Below are positions 8,834-17,573 of a DNA stretch of 54,984 bases, one piece after another. Below the pieces are notes generated by a model, which was not told the origin of the DNA, ran no database searches, and saw only the letters and a program-made list of their open reading frames with translations. This DNA is from an uncultured SAR86 cluster bacterium (GTDB lineage: Bacteria; Pseudomonadota; Gammaproteobacteria; Magnimaribacterales; D2472), in contig CABYHU010000003.1 of the NCBI GenBank assembly GCA_902518715.1, positions 1 to 54,984 on the forward strand. The letters run 5' to 3'. Each line of letters opens with the position of its first letter. Positions within the stretch are counted from its first letter, which is position 1. The position numbers and the translations under genes are program-made.

Positions 8834-9644
8834 ATTTTTAGCCTTATTTTTATTCTCAAGCTCCATATTTGCAGTTGCTTACGAAGGAGATTCTGGTGGT
8901 ATTTTTGCGCTGCCTGTTTCTAGCGATTATATTTCAAATGATTATCCTATTTTTGAAATAGATGGAAAAAATTATGTAATTGCTGGTATGCCTTATGTCT
9001 CAGAAGAAAAAGTTATAAAAATAAATGATAAAGAAATAAAAGTTTTGCCAGTAAATTATGGAGAATCAAGAATCACAATCGAGAACGATAGTCTTGTAAA
9101 TCTATCCTCATCAGATCAAGAGCGAGCAGCTAAAGAGAGAAAATTATTACAGTCAGTTCTTGTAAAGAAAAGTAATTTTATTTTGAGTGATTTAAGGTTT
9201 TTAAGGCCAGTTAAAGGAGCCGTAACTAGCGGTTTTGGTAAAAAGAGATTCATAAATGATCTTCCAAGAGCCCCTCATTTAGCCCTAGACTTGGATGGGT
9301 TTGATGGAGATCCAATTGTTGCACCCTTGGATGCAAAAGTAGTTCTGGTCGATAACTTTTTTTATAGTGGCAACATCATCGTTTTAGATCATGGAAGTGG
9401 TGTTTTTTCTTCCTATAGCCATATGAGTAAAAGTCATAGAGCGGTTGGAGATTTTGTAAAAAAAGGTGACTTAATTGGTGAAATTGGCTCTACTGGAAGA
9501 GTCACCGGACCTCACCTACACTGGGTAATATACATGAATGGGAATCGAATCAATCCAGAAATAGTATTAAGCAAGGATTTCCCTATGAATCTCCTTGCAG
9601 ACTATCAAGATGTTCCTGCAGACTTGCCTCAGTCTGAGGAGTAA
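8826..9644 (+). CDS. Secreted M23-family peptidoglycan endopeptidase
   Basis: A LytM-type zinc peptidase that would cleave cell-wall cross-links in the periplasm. A signal peptide covers residues 1-18 (FKFLALFLFSSSIFAVA). An N-terminal region of unknown fold is followed by the M23 domain from about 127: GAVTSGFG, zinc ligands His151 and Asp155 (HLALD), SYSHMS and His230/His232 in GPHLHW. All catalytic ligands are present, so it should be active rather than an EnvC-like activator. The start overlaps xseA by 8 bases (coupled). Its last 62 bases are antisense to the coding end of the TlpA-like gene. Confidence 0.9.
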   Translation: MFKFLALFLFSSSIFAVAYEGDSGGIFALPVSSDYISNDYPIFEIDGKNYVIAGMPYVSEEKVIKINDKEIKVLPVNYGESRITIENDSLVNLSSSDQERAAKERKLLQSVLVKKSNFILSDLRFLRPVKGAVTSGFGKKRFINDLPRAPHLALDLDGFDGDPIVAPLDAKVVLVDNFFYSGNIIVLDHGSGVFSSYSHMSKSHRAVGDFVKKGDLIGEIGSTGRVTGPHLHWVIYMNGNRINPEIVLSKDFPMNLLADYQDVPADLPQSEE

Positions 9645-10035
9645 GAAGACTTAGCACAACCTCCCCTCCTGGTTTAATAAAATATGTTGCAGGTAAAATT
9701 GCTGGAGATTCTATGCCCCATACCTCTCTTGGATGGGAGGTTATTGATGGTATATCAACTCCAAATCTTAATATCAAAGGATCTAAGTATTCTGGTTCGA
9801 GGCGATCAAAATTGTATGCAAATACTTCAATATCAGGATTAGATTGAGCAAAATTAACTAATTCTGGCATTTCCTTTAAACATGGCGGACACCAGTCGGC
9901 CCAATAATTAATAACTATCCAGCTTTCATCAAGATCATTTTTGAATTGGCTGTTTGCTTTATTAAAATGGATATCGCCTGAACTGCAAGAATAAAAGAGT
10001 ATAAAAAGTGGTAATATTTTTATAAAATTTCGCAT
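9583..10035 (-). CDS. TlpA-like thioredoxin-fold lipoprotein
   Basis: A 150-residue periplasmic lipoprotein. The lipobox FYSC places the lipidated Cys at 17; the active site WCPPC is at 48-52 and the cis-Pro region is ILPATYF. Such TlpA/ResA proteins are membrane-anchored thiol reductases, often in cytochrome c maturation or envelope redox repair. The ATG at 10035 is preferred over a TTG one codon earlier. Its 3' end overlaps the M23 peptidase gene tail to tail for 62 bases, which is long for convergent genes; both C-termini look in-family up to about the overlap. Confidence 0.88.
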   Translation of the reverse strand: MRNFIKILPLFILFYSCSSGDIHFNKANSQFKNDLDESWIVINYWADWCPPCLKEMPELVNFAQSNPDIEVFAYNFDRLEPEYLDPLILRFGVDIPSITSHPREVWGIESPAILPATYFIKPGGEVVLSLLTPQTEASLQEHLDSLQGDS

Positions 10036-10052
10036 CAAACCTATTTTGAGAC

Positions 10053-10385
10053 ATGTTTAGCTTTTTTCAATACCCTTCTTCTAGCTTATTTATAATTTTT
10101 CTCTTAATTATTAACAAGCTGGTAATCTTAATCTTGTATAAACTGCCCCTATTAATATTTAGTTTTTGGGCAATTCCTCTTTTGTCTTTTTCTTTTTTTC
10201 TCTACAAAAAGTCAATTAGAAGCTACCAATCCTATGCATTTATACTCTTGCTTTATTTCATGTTCTCAAGCTTACGAGTTTTTGGTGTTCCAAATCCATT
10301 ACCTTTTGATATTACTGAACTTGTCTTAGTTACAATAGCTTTTGTTAATGCTTTATATGGACCAAAAAATATAAATAATAATTGA
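10053..10385 (+). CDS. DUF2069 membrane protein
   Basis: A 110-residue very hydrophobic protein with four membrane segments (about 12-30, 32-50, 60-76, 86-102). The pattern KKSIRSYQSYAFILLLYFM, then FDITELVLVTIAFVNALY, fits DUF2069, small inner-membrane proteins of unknown role. It is divergent from the TlpA-like gene with 17 bases between the two starts. The stop codon lies inside the palindrome TTGACATGTCAA at 10382-10393. Confidence 0.7.
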   Translation: MFSFFQYPSSSLFIIFLLIINKLVILILYKLPLLIFSFWAIPLLSFSFFLYKKSIRSYQSYAFILLLYFMFSSLRVFGVPNPLPFDITELVLVTIAFVNALYGPKNINNN

Positions 10386-10428
10386 CATGTCAAGCAGACT
10401 TGACATAACATAGCTACATGTTTATTTT
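10382..10428 (+). promoter_or_regulatory. Promoter with palindromic operator upstream of the membrane protein/XRE pair
   Basis: TTGACA (10400-10405) and TATTTT (10423-10428) with a 17-base spacer make a good sigma-70 promoter. Just upstream is the perfect 12-base palindrome TTGACATGTCAA (10382-10393), and its half-site TTGACAT recurs at 10400 over the -35. This is the geometry expected for autorepression by the XRE protein encoded downstream (inference). Confidence 0.55.
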
Positions 10429-10517
10429 AATAACCCTAACTATATGGTGCTTCTCTGCACTTGCATTGAAGTTTTTACCACTTTTAATTAGCTTAATTTA
10501 ATATTTAATTCTTTCAT

Positions 10518-10970
10518 ATGGCCAAGATTACCCATAAAGGAATGTGGATAGAGCTTAAATCTTTAGATAAAGATGCAAAAAGCAAATACATACTATGTAA
10601 TGTCTTTCTCTTTGCAGGAGCTCTTCTTTTTGGCGTTCATCTAACTGCAGTAGGTGGATTTGGCTTTGAAGTAAGTGAGGAAGTTTCACGATCACCAGTT
10701 TTAGTTATCGTCAGAGTCTTATCACTAACTTTTATGCTAATAGCTGCATGGTTATACAAAGAATTTTATGCAACACAAGATGAATTTCTCAATAGATATA
10801 ATGAATTTGTACTTAGCAATGGAGCTATCGGCTTTCTTTTTGTTGGTTTTCTTATCTCTCTACTGTCTCCATATACTGATTATCAAGTAACTTTTCACGA
10901 GTATTTTATTGGCTTTGTCCTTGGGACAATTATTGGTGGATATAGATTCCATAATAAATTTATTGATTAA
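10518..10970 (+). CDS. Four-helix membrane protein paired with XRE regulator
   Basis: A 150-residue protein I do not assign to a named family. Hydrophobic segments lie at about 25-46, 58-78, 100-116 and 127-142; between the second and third is a soluble stretch with EFYATQDEFLNRYNE. The acidic/aromatic FYxTQDEFxxRY segment resembles the loop of small bacterial membrane proteins that are encoded with a tiny XRE repressor. The stop overlaps the start of the XRE gene (TAATG), so the two are translationally coupled. It may be a target or sensor for the regulator. Confidence 0.7.
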   Translation: MAKITHKGMWIELKSLDKDAKSKYILCNVFLFAGALLFGVHLTAVGGFGFEVSEEVSRSPVLVIVRVLSLTFMLIAAWLYKEFYATQDEFLNRYNEFVLSNGAIGFLFVGFLISLLSPYTDYQVTFHEYFIGFVLGTIIGGYRFHNKFID

Positions 10971-11173
10971 TGGATAATTCAATCAAACAATTAAGAGAGC
11001 AAATGGGTTTAAGTCAGGCAGATCTTGGCAGTTCTGTAGACGTTAGTAGACAAACAATTAATTCAATTGAAAATGGTAAATTTGACCCGAGTTTGCCATT
11101 GGCACTCAAGCTGGGTAAATTTTTTAACACTTCTGTTGAACAAATTTTTTCAACAAATAACTTTAATAAATAG
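10970..11173 (+). CDS. Small XRE-family HTH transcriptional regulator
   Basis: A 67-residue protein that is little more than one Cro/C1-type helix-turn-helix: LREQMGLSQADLG, then the recognition helix VSRQTINSIENG and the tail FDPSLPLALKLGKFF with a C-terminal SVEQIF. This is the stand-alone class (about 65-70 residues) commonly encoded beside a small membrane protein. It starts with one base of overlap with the upstream gene, and the palindrome at 10382-10393 is its likely operator. sppA follows 8 bases on. Confidence 0.9.
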   Translation: MDNSIKQLREQMGLSQADLGSSVDVSRQTINSIENGKFDPSLPLALKLGKFFNTSVEQIFSTNNFNK

Positions 11174-11181
11174 GATAAATT

Positions 11182-13026
11182 ATGGAAAAAGCTAAAAGTA
11201 TAATCACATTTGTAGACAATCTTCTTGGAAAATTTAGAAAAGTGTTTCTAAATATTTTTACAGTTCTTCTTTTAATGCTCATCACTTTGGGTATTTTTGG
11301 CAGTTTAGGTTCTTTGTTTGAATCTGATGAAATAGAAACAGAAGATCAAATCCTCTATCTTGAACCTAATGGAGTAATTGTAGATAAGGCAATAAATAGA
11401 AATGATCTATTTGAAGAATTTGAAATTTTCGGAAGCTCCACAAACCAAATCGAGTTAGAAAATATCTTAAAAGTTATCAATAATGCTGGAACTGATGATG
11501 ATCTTAAAGCTATTTATCTTGATGTTGATGGCTTAAGTGCTTATTTCACTTCTGCATTAAAGATTGCAGATGCTTTGTATAAAGCTAGAGAGAATGGAAA
11601 AGAAATAATTGCTTATACCAGTGGGTTAGGAACAACAAACTATCTTATAGCCTCTCAAGCTAATGAGGTAATTCTTGAAAAAGATGCATACGGATCTGTT
11701 TTGCCCTTTGGTTTTAGCAGAGTAAGGCAATATCAAAAAGATTTTTTTGAAAATATTAAAGTTGATATGAATGTATATGCTGCTGGTGATTTTAAGTCTG
11801 GTCCTGAAGGTTTTACCAGAAATGATATGTCTGAAACAGATAGGCTAGCGTGGGTAGAGTTTATTACTCCAGTTTGGGAAAAGTATAAAGCTATGATGGA
11901 AAAAGGCAGAGGTTTTGACTCAGGAACTATTCAATATATTGGAGATAATTATCACTTGCTAGCAACTGAGAATGGTGGCGATGATAATGAAACTGCTCTA
12001 GCAGTTGGCTTAGTTGATAAATTAATGACAAAACAAGAGATTAGAAACTATATGATTGAAAAGTTTGGCAGCGATGATGATTATGAGTGGCCTGAGGGAA
12101 TAACTGGTAGAGAGTATCTTTCAACTCTGGAAGATGAAAAAATTAGTAAAAAACAACAAAGAGCTCAGGATAAAAATAAGATTGCTGTTATCCATGTTGA
12201 GGGAGCAATTGTTACAGGCGGCATAGACTTTAATACTGCTGGTTCTGGAGGTATCGTTAAAAATATTAATAAGGCTAGAGATGATGAAAGTGTAAAAGGA
12301 ATTATTTTAAGAGTTAATAGCCCAGGTGGGGATGTTTATGCATCTGAGATGATTACAAATGCATTAGAAGAATTTCAATCTACTGGAAGACCTGTATATA
12401 CCTCTATGGGTGATATTGCTGCATCTGGAGGTGTATGGGTAACAACAACTTCAGAAGAAATATGGGCTGAAGACACAACGCTTACTGGTTCAATTGGAGT
12501 TTACAGTATTTATCCTGATGTTAGTCCACTTGAGAATTGGGCTGGTATCAACTATGACGGCGTAAGCATGACTAAGGCTGGAGATATTTATGATTTAAGT
12601 AGGGGAATGAATGAGGAGCTTAATAAGCAATTCAGAGAAAATACAGAGAACTTCTATAGAGAGTTTGTAACTAAGGTAGCTGATAATAGAGAGATGGAAT
12701 ACTCAGAAGTCCTCAAATTTGCAGGTGGAAGAATATGGCGAGGCGATACAGCCCTTGAGTTAGGTTTAGTTGATAAATTGGGCTCACTAGATGATGCAAT
12801 TGACTCTATGGTGACAAAACTTGAATTAGAGGACTATAAAGTCTTTTCTTACAATACTGAAGTTGAGTTTGAGTTCGATTTGAATTTACTGATTCAAAAT
12901 AAACTTCCCTCTCAGATTCAGGATTTATTAAATGAGATTAGTGGCCTTAATAGGATGCTTTTATCCGGTGAGGAGAGATATGTGGTTGCCTATTGTTTTG
13001 ATTGTGGCTTTAAGAACTTCGAATAA
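11182..13026 (+). CDS. sppA: Signal peptide peptidase SppA, 67K type
   Basis: Inner-membrane serine protease that degrades cleaved signal peptides. The 614-residue product has one N-terminal membrane segment (about 20-45) and two ClpP-like repeats. The catalytic dyad is recognisable: Lys205 in AGDFKSGPEG of repeat one and Ser415 in DIAASGG of repeat two. The usual RVNSPGGDVYASE stretch precedes the serine. Length agrees with E. coli SppA (618). It may be carried on the XRE transcript, as the gap is 8 bases. Its last 17 bases overlap hda on the other strand. Confidence 0.96.
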   Translation: MEKAKSIITFVDNLLGKFRKVFLNIFTVLLLMLITLGIFGSLGSLFESDEIETEDQILYLEPNGVIVDKAINRNDLFEEFEIFGSSTNQIELENILKVINNAGTDDDLKAIYLDVDGLSAYFTSALKIADALYKARENGKEIIAYTSGLGTTNYLIASQANEVILEKDAYGSVLPFGFSRVRQYQKDFFENIKVDMNVYAAGDFKSGPEGFTRNDMSETDRLAWVEFITPVWEKYKAMMEKGRGFDSGTIQYIGDNYHLLATENGGDDNETALAVGLVDKLMTKQEIRNYMIEKFGSDDDYEWPEGITGREYLSTLEDEKISKKQQRAQDKNKIAVIHVEGAIVTGGIDFNTAGSGGIVKNINKARDDESVKGIILRVNSPGGDVYASEMITNALEEFQSTGRPVYTSMGDIAASGGVWVTTTSEEIWAEDTTLTGSIGVYSIYPDVSPLENWAGINYDGVSMTKAGDIYDLSRGMNEELNKQFRENTENFYREFVTKVADNREMEYSEVLKFAGGRIWRGDTALELGLVDKLGSLDDAIDSMVTKLELEDYKVFSYNTEVEFEFDLNLLIQNKLPSQIQDLLNEISGLNRMLLSGEERYVVAYCFDCGFKNFE

Positions 13027-13708
13027 CTTCTTTTATAAGATTTAGGCCAATAGATTTTTTTCTTTCTAGGGACTCTCTCTCAAGCTGAGATAGAGTCCTG
13101 AATATCGTCTTAATATCTCTTTTAGAATTATTGATAAGATAATTCATATTTTTATCAGAAATTTCTATATTAAGATTTTTAGAGATTGCTTGGGTGGCTT
13201 CTAATAGCTCATCATCATTTATAGCCTCCAATCTTAATGTTTCCATTTTTTTTATTCTAGAAACAAGATCAGGAATTGCTTCAAGCTTGTTAATGCTACC
13301 TGATAATAAGAGAAAGCACTCTTTTTCATAACATTCATTAATGAGATTAAAAAGCGCAATCTCCCATTCTCTTCTATTATTTATGAGATCTACATCATCA
13401 ATACAAATTAAATTAAGCTCACTTACTCCCTCCAGTATAGAAGGATCAAGATTAATTGCTTCTTCCATAGGGATATAAATTGATGAATTATTAGACTCAG
13501 AAAAATCATTGCAAATTGCCTGAAGCAAGTAACTTTTTCCATTACTGCCTAGATCATCTATAAATATCTGAACCCCATTATTCGAGTTGAGTAGAATATT
13601 TTTAAGGATTTGAATAGTTTTATTATTGTTTTTAGAAACGAAGAAATTTTTTAAAGATGCTCTCTCATTAATTTGGATTTGCAGAGCAAGTTGGCGAGGA
13701 TTAGGCAT
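13010..13708 (-). CDS. hda: DnaA-related regulatory inactivator Hda
   Basis: A 232-residue AAA+ protein homologous to the DnaA ATPase core. Hda bound to the sliding clamp stimulates ATP hydrolysis by DnaA and so limits re-initiation. Seen here: an N-terminal clamp-binding-like RQLALQI, a Walker A-type loop GSNGKS at about 55-60, the Walker B-type LICIDDVDLI and the arginine-rich sensor region VSRIKKMETL. The neighbours pgsA and DUF2066 next to purM are typical of hda in pseudomonads, which helps separate it from a short DnaA. It overlaps pgsA by 8 bases. Confidence 0.88.
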   Translation of the reverse strand: MPNPRQLALQIQINERASLKNFFVSKNNNKTIQILKNILLNSNNGVQIFIDDLGSNGKSYLLQAICNDFSESNNSSIYIPMEEAINLDPSILEGVSELNLICIDDVDLINNRREWEIALFNLINECYEKECFLLLSGSINKLEAIPDLVSRIKKMETLRLEAINDDELLEATQAISKNLNIEISDKNMNYLINNSKRDIKTIFRTLSQLERESLERKKSIGLNLIKEVIRSS

Positions 13709-14249
13709 TTTGTTTTATGAAATTATTATTAAGCCACCATCTAAAATAACTTATAAGGCTAAATAATGTAATAAAGCCTATTAAAATATGGAAAATCATG
13801 GGATTTATATCCATATTGAAGATTTCAAAGATTATCAAACCTAAAATATAGATTATTTGAGAAGTTGTTGTTATCTTCCCAATTAAATTTGGAGATGGAG
13901 TTTTTTCCGTAATTGACATCTCGAATGCTGCGCCAAGAAGAATAAGCAGATCTCTGAGAACAAAAATTACAAAAACTGATAGAGGAACAATTTGATTCAA
14001 CCAAAGTGCAGTTATTGAGCCAATCATAAGAAGCTTATCAGCAACTGGGTCCAAGATTTTTCCTAAATCTGTTTGCCATTTAAAAAATCTAGCCAGGAAA
14101 CCATCGATGGCATCTGAAATTGATGCAATGGCAAATAAAATTAATGCAAAAACATATTTCCCAGCAAGAAGATTAAGAACTGTTGGAATGACTAAAGATA
14201 TTCTTACTAAAGAAATAAGGTTAGGTATAAATCTTAAATAATGCTTCAT
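13701..14249 (-). CDS. pgsA: CDP-alcohol phosphatidyltransferase (probable PgsA)
   Basis: A 182-residue membrane enzyme that most likely joins CDP-diacylglycerol and glycerol 3-phosphate to form phosphatidylglycerol phosphate. The diagnostic motif is complete: Asp46, Asp49-Gly50, Ala53-Arg54, Gly63, Asp67 and Asp71, between the second membrane helix and the following ones. Length and the NLISLVRI start fit PgsA (E. coli 182). The substrate alcohol could differ in principle, but GpsA in the same window supplies glycerol phosphate. It overlaps the DUF2066 gene by 4 bases (ATGA) and hda by 8. Confidence 0.88.
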   Translation of the reverse strand: MKHYLRFIPNLISLVRISLVIPTVLNLLAGKYVFALILFAIASISDAIDGFLARFFKWQTDLGKILDPVADKLLMIGSITALWLNQIVPLSVFVIFVLRDLLILLGAAFEMSITEKTPSPNLIGKITTTSQIIYILGLIIFEIFNMDINPMIFHILIGFITLFSLISYFRWWLNNNFIKQNA

Positions 14250-15241
14250 ATAGAATTTAGTGATGCCTGAATTAGTTCTGTCGCAGTGCTTTCGATTGAG
14301 AAATCTTTATGTGTTTGAACAGATTTCTTGAATTGATCTTCCGTACCAAAAATTGTTAAAGAAAAGGATATTTCGTTCTGTTGAAATGATTTAATTGAGT
14401 ATTCTTTAATAGAAATCATTTTATCTAGAGCATCTAAAAGATTATCTAAATGTTCAGCTGAAGAAACTTTAGTAACCTTCATCATCAACCTCCTTTCTGA
14501 GTTATCCAAAATAAAGTCACTTAAGTAATCAATAGATAAATTCTGAAATAAAAATCTAATCCTTTCAGTAACGTCATCAATATTTTCAAAAAATGATATC
14601 TGGTCTTTGTAACTAATTGACCAATTATTGATTCCTGATCTTGAAATAATTAATGATTCAAGATAATCATACTTATATTGATCGAACTCATTGTCATTCT
14701 CGTTCTCAAAAAAGTAATTTTTATTATCTAAGTTTATTGTGTTTTGAGGAAATTCAAAAAAAAGTCCACGTTTTTTTGAAATATCATCAAAAATTCTTTT
14801 TATTGATGATTCTAGTCTTGTTTCATAAGGTATTGACTCTATTTTGAAGGGTCTATCGAAGCCATTATCAATTTGGATGTCTAAAAAAATAATAGGTCTA
14901 TTTCTTCCAATAAAATTAATACCATTTTCAATAAATTGACTCATTATAATGTCCTCTTCAAATGAAGCTTGAAGAAAGTTACTATCATTATTTCTTACAA
15001 CAGCATATCTAGTGAGAAAATCTTTTGAGTCAAAGTTGCCTTTAATAATTTTTGCTTTTTCAAGGTCCTCATAACCTATGAGCCTAAAAACAAGATCATT
15101 AAATGCTCGGTCAATGGAATTTTCTATGCTTTCATTCTTTATTTCTATAGTAATTTTAAAAAGATCATCAAAATCCTTTGCAAAAATATGATTAGAAAAG
15201 ATAATGAGTAAGAAAACACTTTTTAGAATGGCCATCTTCAT
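14246..15241 (-). CDS. DUF2066 periplasmic protein
   Basis: A 331-residue protein with a signal peptide (about 1-21, LLIIFSNHIFA) and no membrane segment afterwards. The conserved N-terminal pattern is IENSIDRAFNDLVFRLIGYE followed by YAVVRNN and FLQASFEE, as in DUF2066 proteins. The gene is divergent from purM with 28 bases between the starts, the standard gammaproteobacterial arrangement. No function is established; a periplasmic envelope role is inferred from the signal peptide. It heads the DUF2066-pgsA-hda operon. Confidence 0.82.
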   Translation of the reverse strand: MKMAILKSVFLLIIFSNHIFAKDFDDLFKITIEIKNESIENSIDRAFNDLVFRLIGYEDLEKAKIIKGNFDSKDFLTRYAVVRNNDSNFLQASFEEDIIMSQFIENGINFIGRNRPIIFLDIQIDNGFDRPFKIESIPYETRLESSIKRIFDDISKKRGLFFEFPQNTINLDNKNYFFENENDNEFDQYKYDYLESLIISRSGINNWSISYKDQISFFENIDDVTERIRFLFQNLSIDYLSDFILDNSERRLMMKVTKVSSAEHLDNLLDALDKMISIKEYSIKSFQQNEISFSLTIFGTEDQFKKSVQTHKDFSIESTATELIQASLNSI

Positions 15242-15269
15242 ATATTTATTTTAAGGTACTAAAGCAATA

Positions 15270-16283
15270 ATGAAAAACGATCCCTATAAGAAAGCTGGCG
15301 TTGATATCAAAGCAGGAAATGATTTAGTAGACAAAATTAGAAAAGATGTAGCTAGTACTTTCGATAAAAATGTATTGGGCGGGATTGGCAGCTTTTCTGG
15401 TTTTTATTCTCTTCCTAAAGGATTTAAAAATCCAGTTCTTGTTGCCTGCACTGATGGAGTGGGTACTAAGGTCGCCCTAGCCCAAAAGAATTCTTCATTG
15501 GGAACTATTGGGCAAGATTTAGTTGCAATGTGTGTAAATGATATGGTCACTTCTGGAGCACATCCGCTATTTTTTCTAGATTATTTTGCTTCCTCAAAAC
15601 TAAATGTTACTGAAACAGCAACAGTTATAAAGGGCATTGCTAAAGCATGCAAAAAAACTAATTGTTCACTTATTGGTGGCGAGACTGCAGAAATGCCCAA
15701 TCACTATATCGGAAAAAATTTTGATTTAGCTGGATTTTCAGTAGGTATTGTTGAAAAAAAACTTATTATTGACTCCTCAAAAGTTAGAAAAAATAACATC
15801 ATTATAGGGATTGAATCTAGCGGAGCTCATTCTAATGGCTACTCTTTGATCAATAAATTAATTAGGGAATCAAAATTAACTAAGAGTGAAAAAGAGAAAT
15901 TAACTAAGCTTGCTTTAAAGCCTACTCATTTATATACAAATGTCATTTTGGATTTAGTGAAGAAAGTTAAAGTGAAGTCAATTGCTAATATTACTGGAGG
16001 CGGTCTGTCGGAAAATATTCCTAGATCAATACCTAATACTTTATCGTCTGAAATATATTTGAAAAATTGGAAAATGCCACAATTCTTTGCAACTCTTCAA
16101 AAATTAGGAAAAATTGAAATGAGTGATATGTTAAGAATCTTTAATTGTGGAATTGGAATGACTGTTATTATTGAACCTAGGGAGTTAGATTCCACTATAA
16201 AAGTTCTTTCTAAGCATAAATTTAAAGGCTTCATGATTGGGAAAGTTATAAAAAAATCCTCATCAGCAATAACTTTTCTTTGA
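15270..16283 (+). CDS. purM: Phosphoribosylformylglycinamidine cyclo-ligase PurM
   Basis: PurM (AIR synthetase) closes the imidazole ring in purine synthesis, using ATP. The 337-residue product has YKKAGVDIKAGN at the N-terminus, the ATP loop GGIGSFSGFY, ACTDGVGTKV, GQDLVAMCVNDM, GGETAEMP and GLSENIPR, all family signatures. Length is as expected (E. coli 345). Its TGA overlaps the ATG of purN, so the two are coupled. The 28-base gap from the DUF2066 gene leaves no room for a purine riboswitch. Confidence 0.97.
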   Translation: MKNDPYKKAGVDIKAGNDLVDKIRKDVASTFDKNVLGGIGSFSGFYSLPKGFKNPVLVACTDGVGTKVALAQKNSSLGTIGQDLVAMCVNDMVTSGAHPLFFLDYFASSKLNVTETATVIKGIAKACKKTNCSLIGGETAEMPNHYIGKNFDLAGFSVGIVEKKLIIDSSKVRKNNIIIGIESSGAHSNGYSLINKLIRESKLTKSEKEKLTKLALKPTHLYTNVILDLVKKVKVKSIANITGGGLSENIPRSIPNTLSSEIYLKNWKMPQFFATLQKLGKIEMSDMLRIFNCGIGMTVIIEPRELDSTIKVLSKHKFKGFMIGKVIKKSSSAITFL

Positions 16284-16888
16284 TGTTCAAAATAGCTGTT
16301 TTAATTTCTGGGAATGGATCAAATCTTGAAGCACTAATTGATGCTTGCAAAAAGAATGTTATCAATGGATCTATTGATATTGTTATTAGCAACAATCCAG
16401 ATGCATATGGTATTCAAAGAGCAAAAAATCATTCTATAAATTACAAGATCATTGATAACAATAGATTTGAGACTCGAGAAGATTTTGATAAAGCTCTAGT
16501 GGAAGAATTGAATTATTCAAATCCTGATTTGATTGTCCTTGCTGGATTTATGAGAATACTAACTTCTGTAATGACCGAAGCATTTAAAAATAAGATCATC
16601 AATATACACCCTTCTCTATTACCAAAATATCCTGGTCTGGATACTCATAATTCAGTTATAAAGAATGGAGATTTAAAGCATGGTATAACAATCCATTTTG
16701 TAAATGAAGTTTTAGATGGTGGTCAAATTATTGCTCAAGGAGAAATATCCGTGAATGCTAATGAGACATCTGAAGAACTCAAAACAAGAATTCATGCAAT
16801 AGAACATGTTATGCTTCCGATAGTAGTCTCAAAGTTTGCTGATGGGACAATTAATACAAAAAGAGTCATTTATGAAAAATTTAAATAA
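16283..16888 (+). CDS. purN: Phosphoribosylglycinamide formyltransferase PurN
   Basis: PurN transfers the formyl group of 10-formyl-THF to GAR, two steps before PurM in the pathway. The 201-residue product has the N-terminal VLISGNGSNLEAL, the catalytic NIHPSLLPKYPGLDTH (Asn and His) and GITIHFVNEVLDGGQII (His and Asp). The ATG at 16283 sits in the TGATG overlap with purM; a TTG one codon before is an unlikely start. The folD product feeds this enzyme. Confidence 0.97.
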   Translation: MFKIAVLISGNGSNLEALIDACKKNVINGSIDIVISNNPDAYGIQRAKNHSINYKIIDNNRFETREDFDKALVEELNYSNPDLIVLAGFMRILTSVMTEAFKNKIINIHPSLLPKYPGLDTHNSVIKNGDLKHGITIHFVNEVLDGGQIIAQGEISVNANETSEELKTRIHAIEHVMLPIVVSKFADGTINTKRVIYEKFK

Positions 16889-17573
16889 GTATTTTCTATC
16901 AATTGTATTTATTAGCTTCGTAACTTTTCTTTCATCAAGTGAAAATATTTATGAATACAAAATTAGATTTAAAATAAAGAATGTAATTTCACTTGACGGA
17001 ATTAAAGAGCTAACGAGTAAAGGCAATGATACTTATCATATTATCTTTACTGGTAAAAATAGAATGTTAAATGCGGAGCTCAAACAGGAAGCGGAGTTTA
17101 AATATCTTAATTCAAAAGTATTTCCTAAATATTACTCTCAAAAAATTAAAGTTCCTCTTAGAGGGGTGTTGAAGCAAACCATTGAATATGACTTTAAGAA
17201 TCAAAAAATTGCATCAACTGGAGATGTTAATTGGGTAGTAGATTTTTTAGGTGAATCTACTCCCCTTGATCCCGTTTCAAGTGGCTTTCAAATTAGGGAA
17301 AATGTTAAAAAAGGTCTTACTAATTTTGATATAAATTTAATAAAGCTTGATGAGGGTCTAATTTATAAAAGTTCTTACTCCATCATAGGAGAACAAGTTC
17401 TTGAGATTAAGGATACTAAATATCCCTGCATTATTCTTGAAAGAATAACTAATAATAGAAAAACTCATTACTACGTTGCAAAAACCTTGGATTTTATTTT
17501 GATTAAGGTCGAAGATGATAGAAAAGAGAGAATGCTTTCAATCGAAGCAGAAAAAATTCTAAGTTTTGGGTAG
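16872..17573 (+). CDS. DUF3108 periplasmic protein
   Basis: A 233-residue secreted protein with a signal peptide at about 1-21 ([15 protein letters not shown]). The beta-rich body with [25 protein letters not shown] and the C-terminal [17 protein letters not shown] fits DUF3108, a family commonly placed after purN in gammaproteobacteria. The ATG at 16872 gives a clean signal peptide and overlaps purN by 17 bases; the open frame extends 12 codons further upstream. Function unknown. It converges on dcd with a 15-base overlap. Confidence 0.8.
   Translation: MKNLNKYFLSIVFISFVTFLSSSENIYEYKIRFKIKNVISLDGIKELTSKGNDTYHIIFTGKNRMLNAELKQEAEFKYLNSKVFPKYYSQKIKVPLRGVLKQTIEYDFKNQKIASTGDVNWVVDFLGESTPLDPVSSGFQIRENVKKGLTNFDINLIKLDEGLIYKSSYSIIGEQVLEIKDTKYPCIILERITNNRKTHYYVAKTLDFILIKVEDDRKERMLSIEAEKILSFG

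Noticed and set aside
10418-10501. 27-codon open frame encoding one hydrophobic helix (starts MFILITLTIW)
   Set aside because: Its ATG lies upstream of or within the -10 of the best promoter (10423-10428), so it would not be on that transcript, and it has no ribosome site.
15242-15269. Possible purine riboswitch before purM
   Set aside because: Only 28 bases separate the divergent starts, too short for an aptamer, and no purine-riboswitch core is seen.
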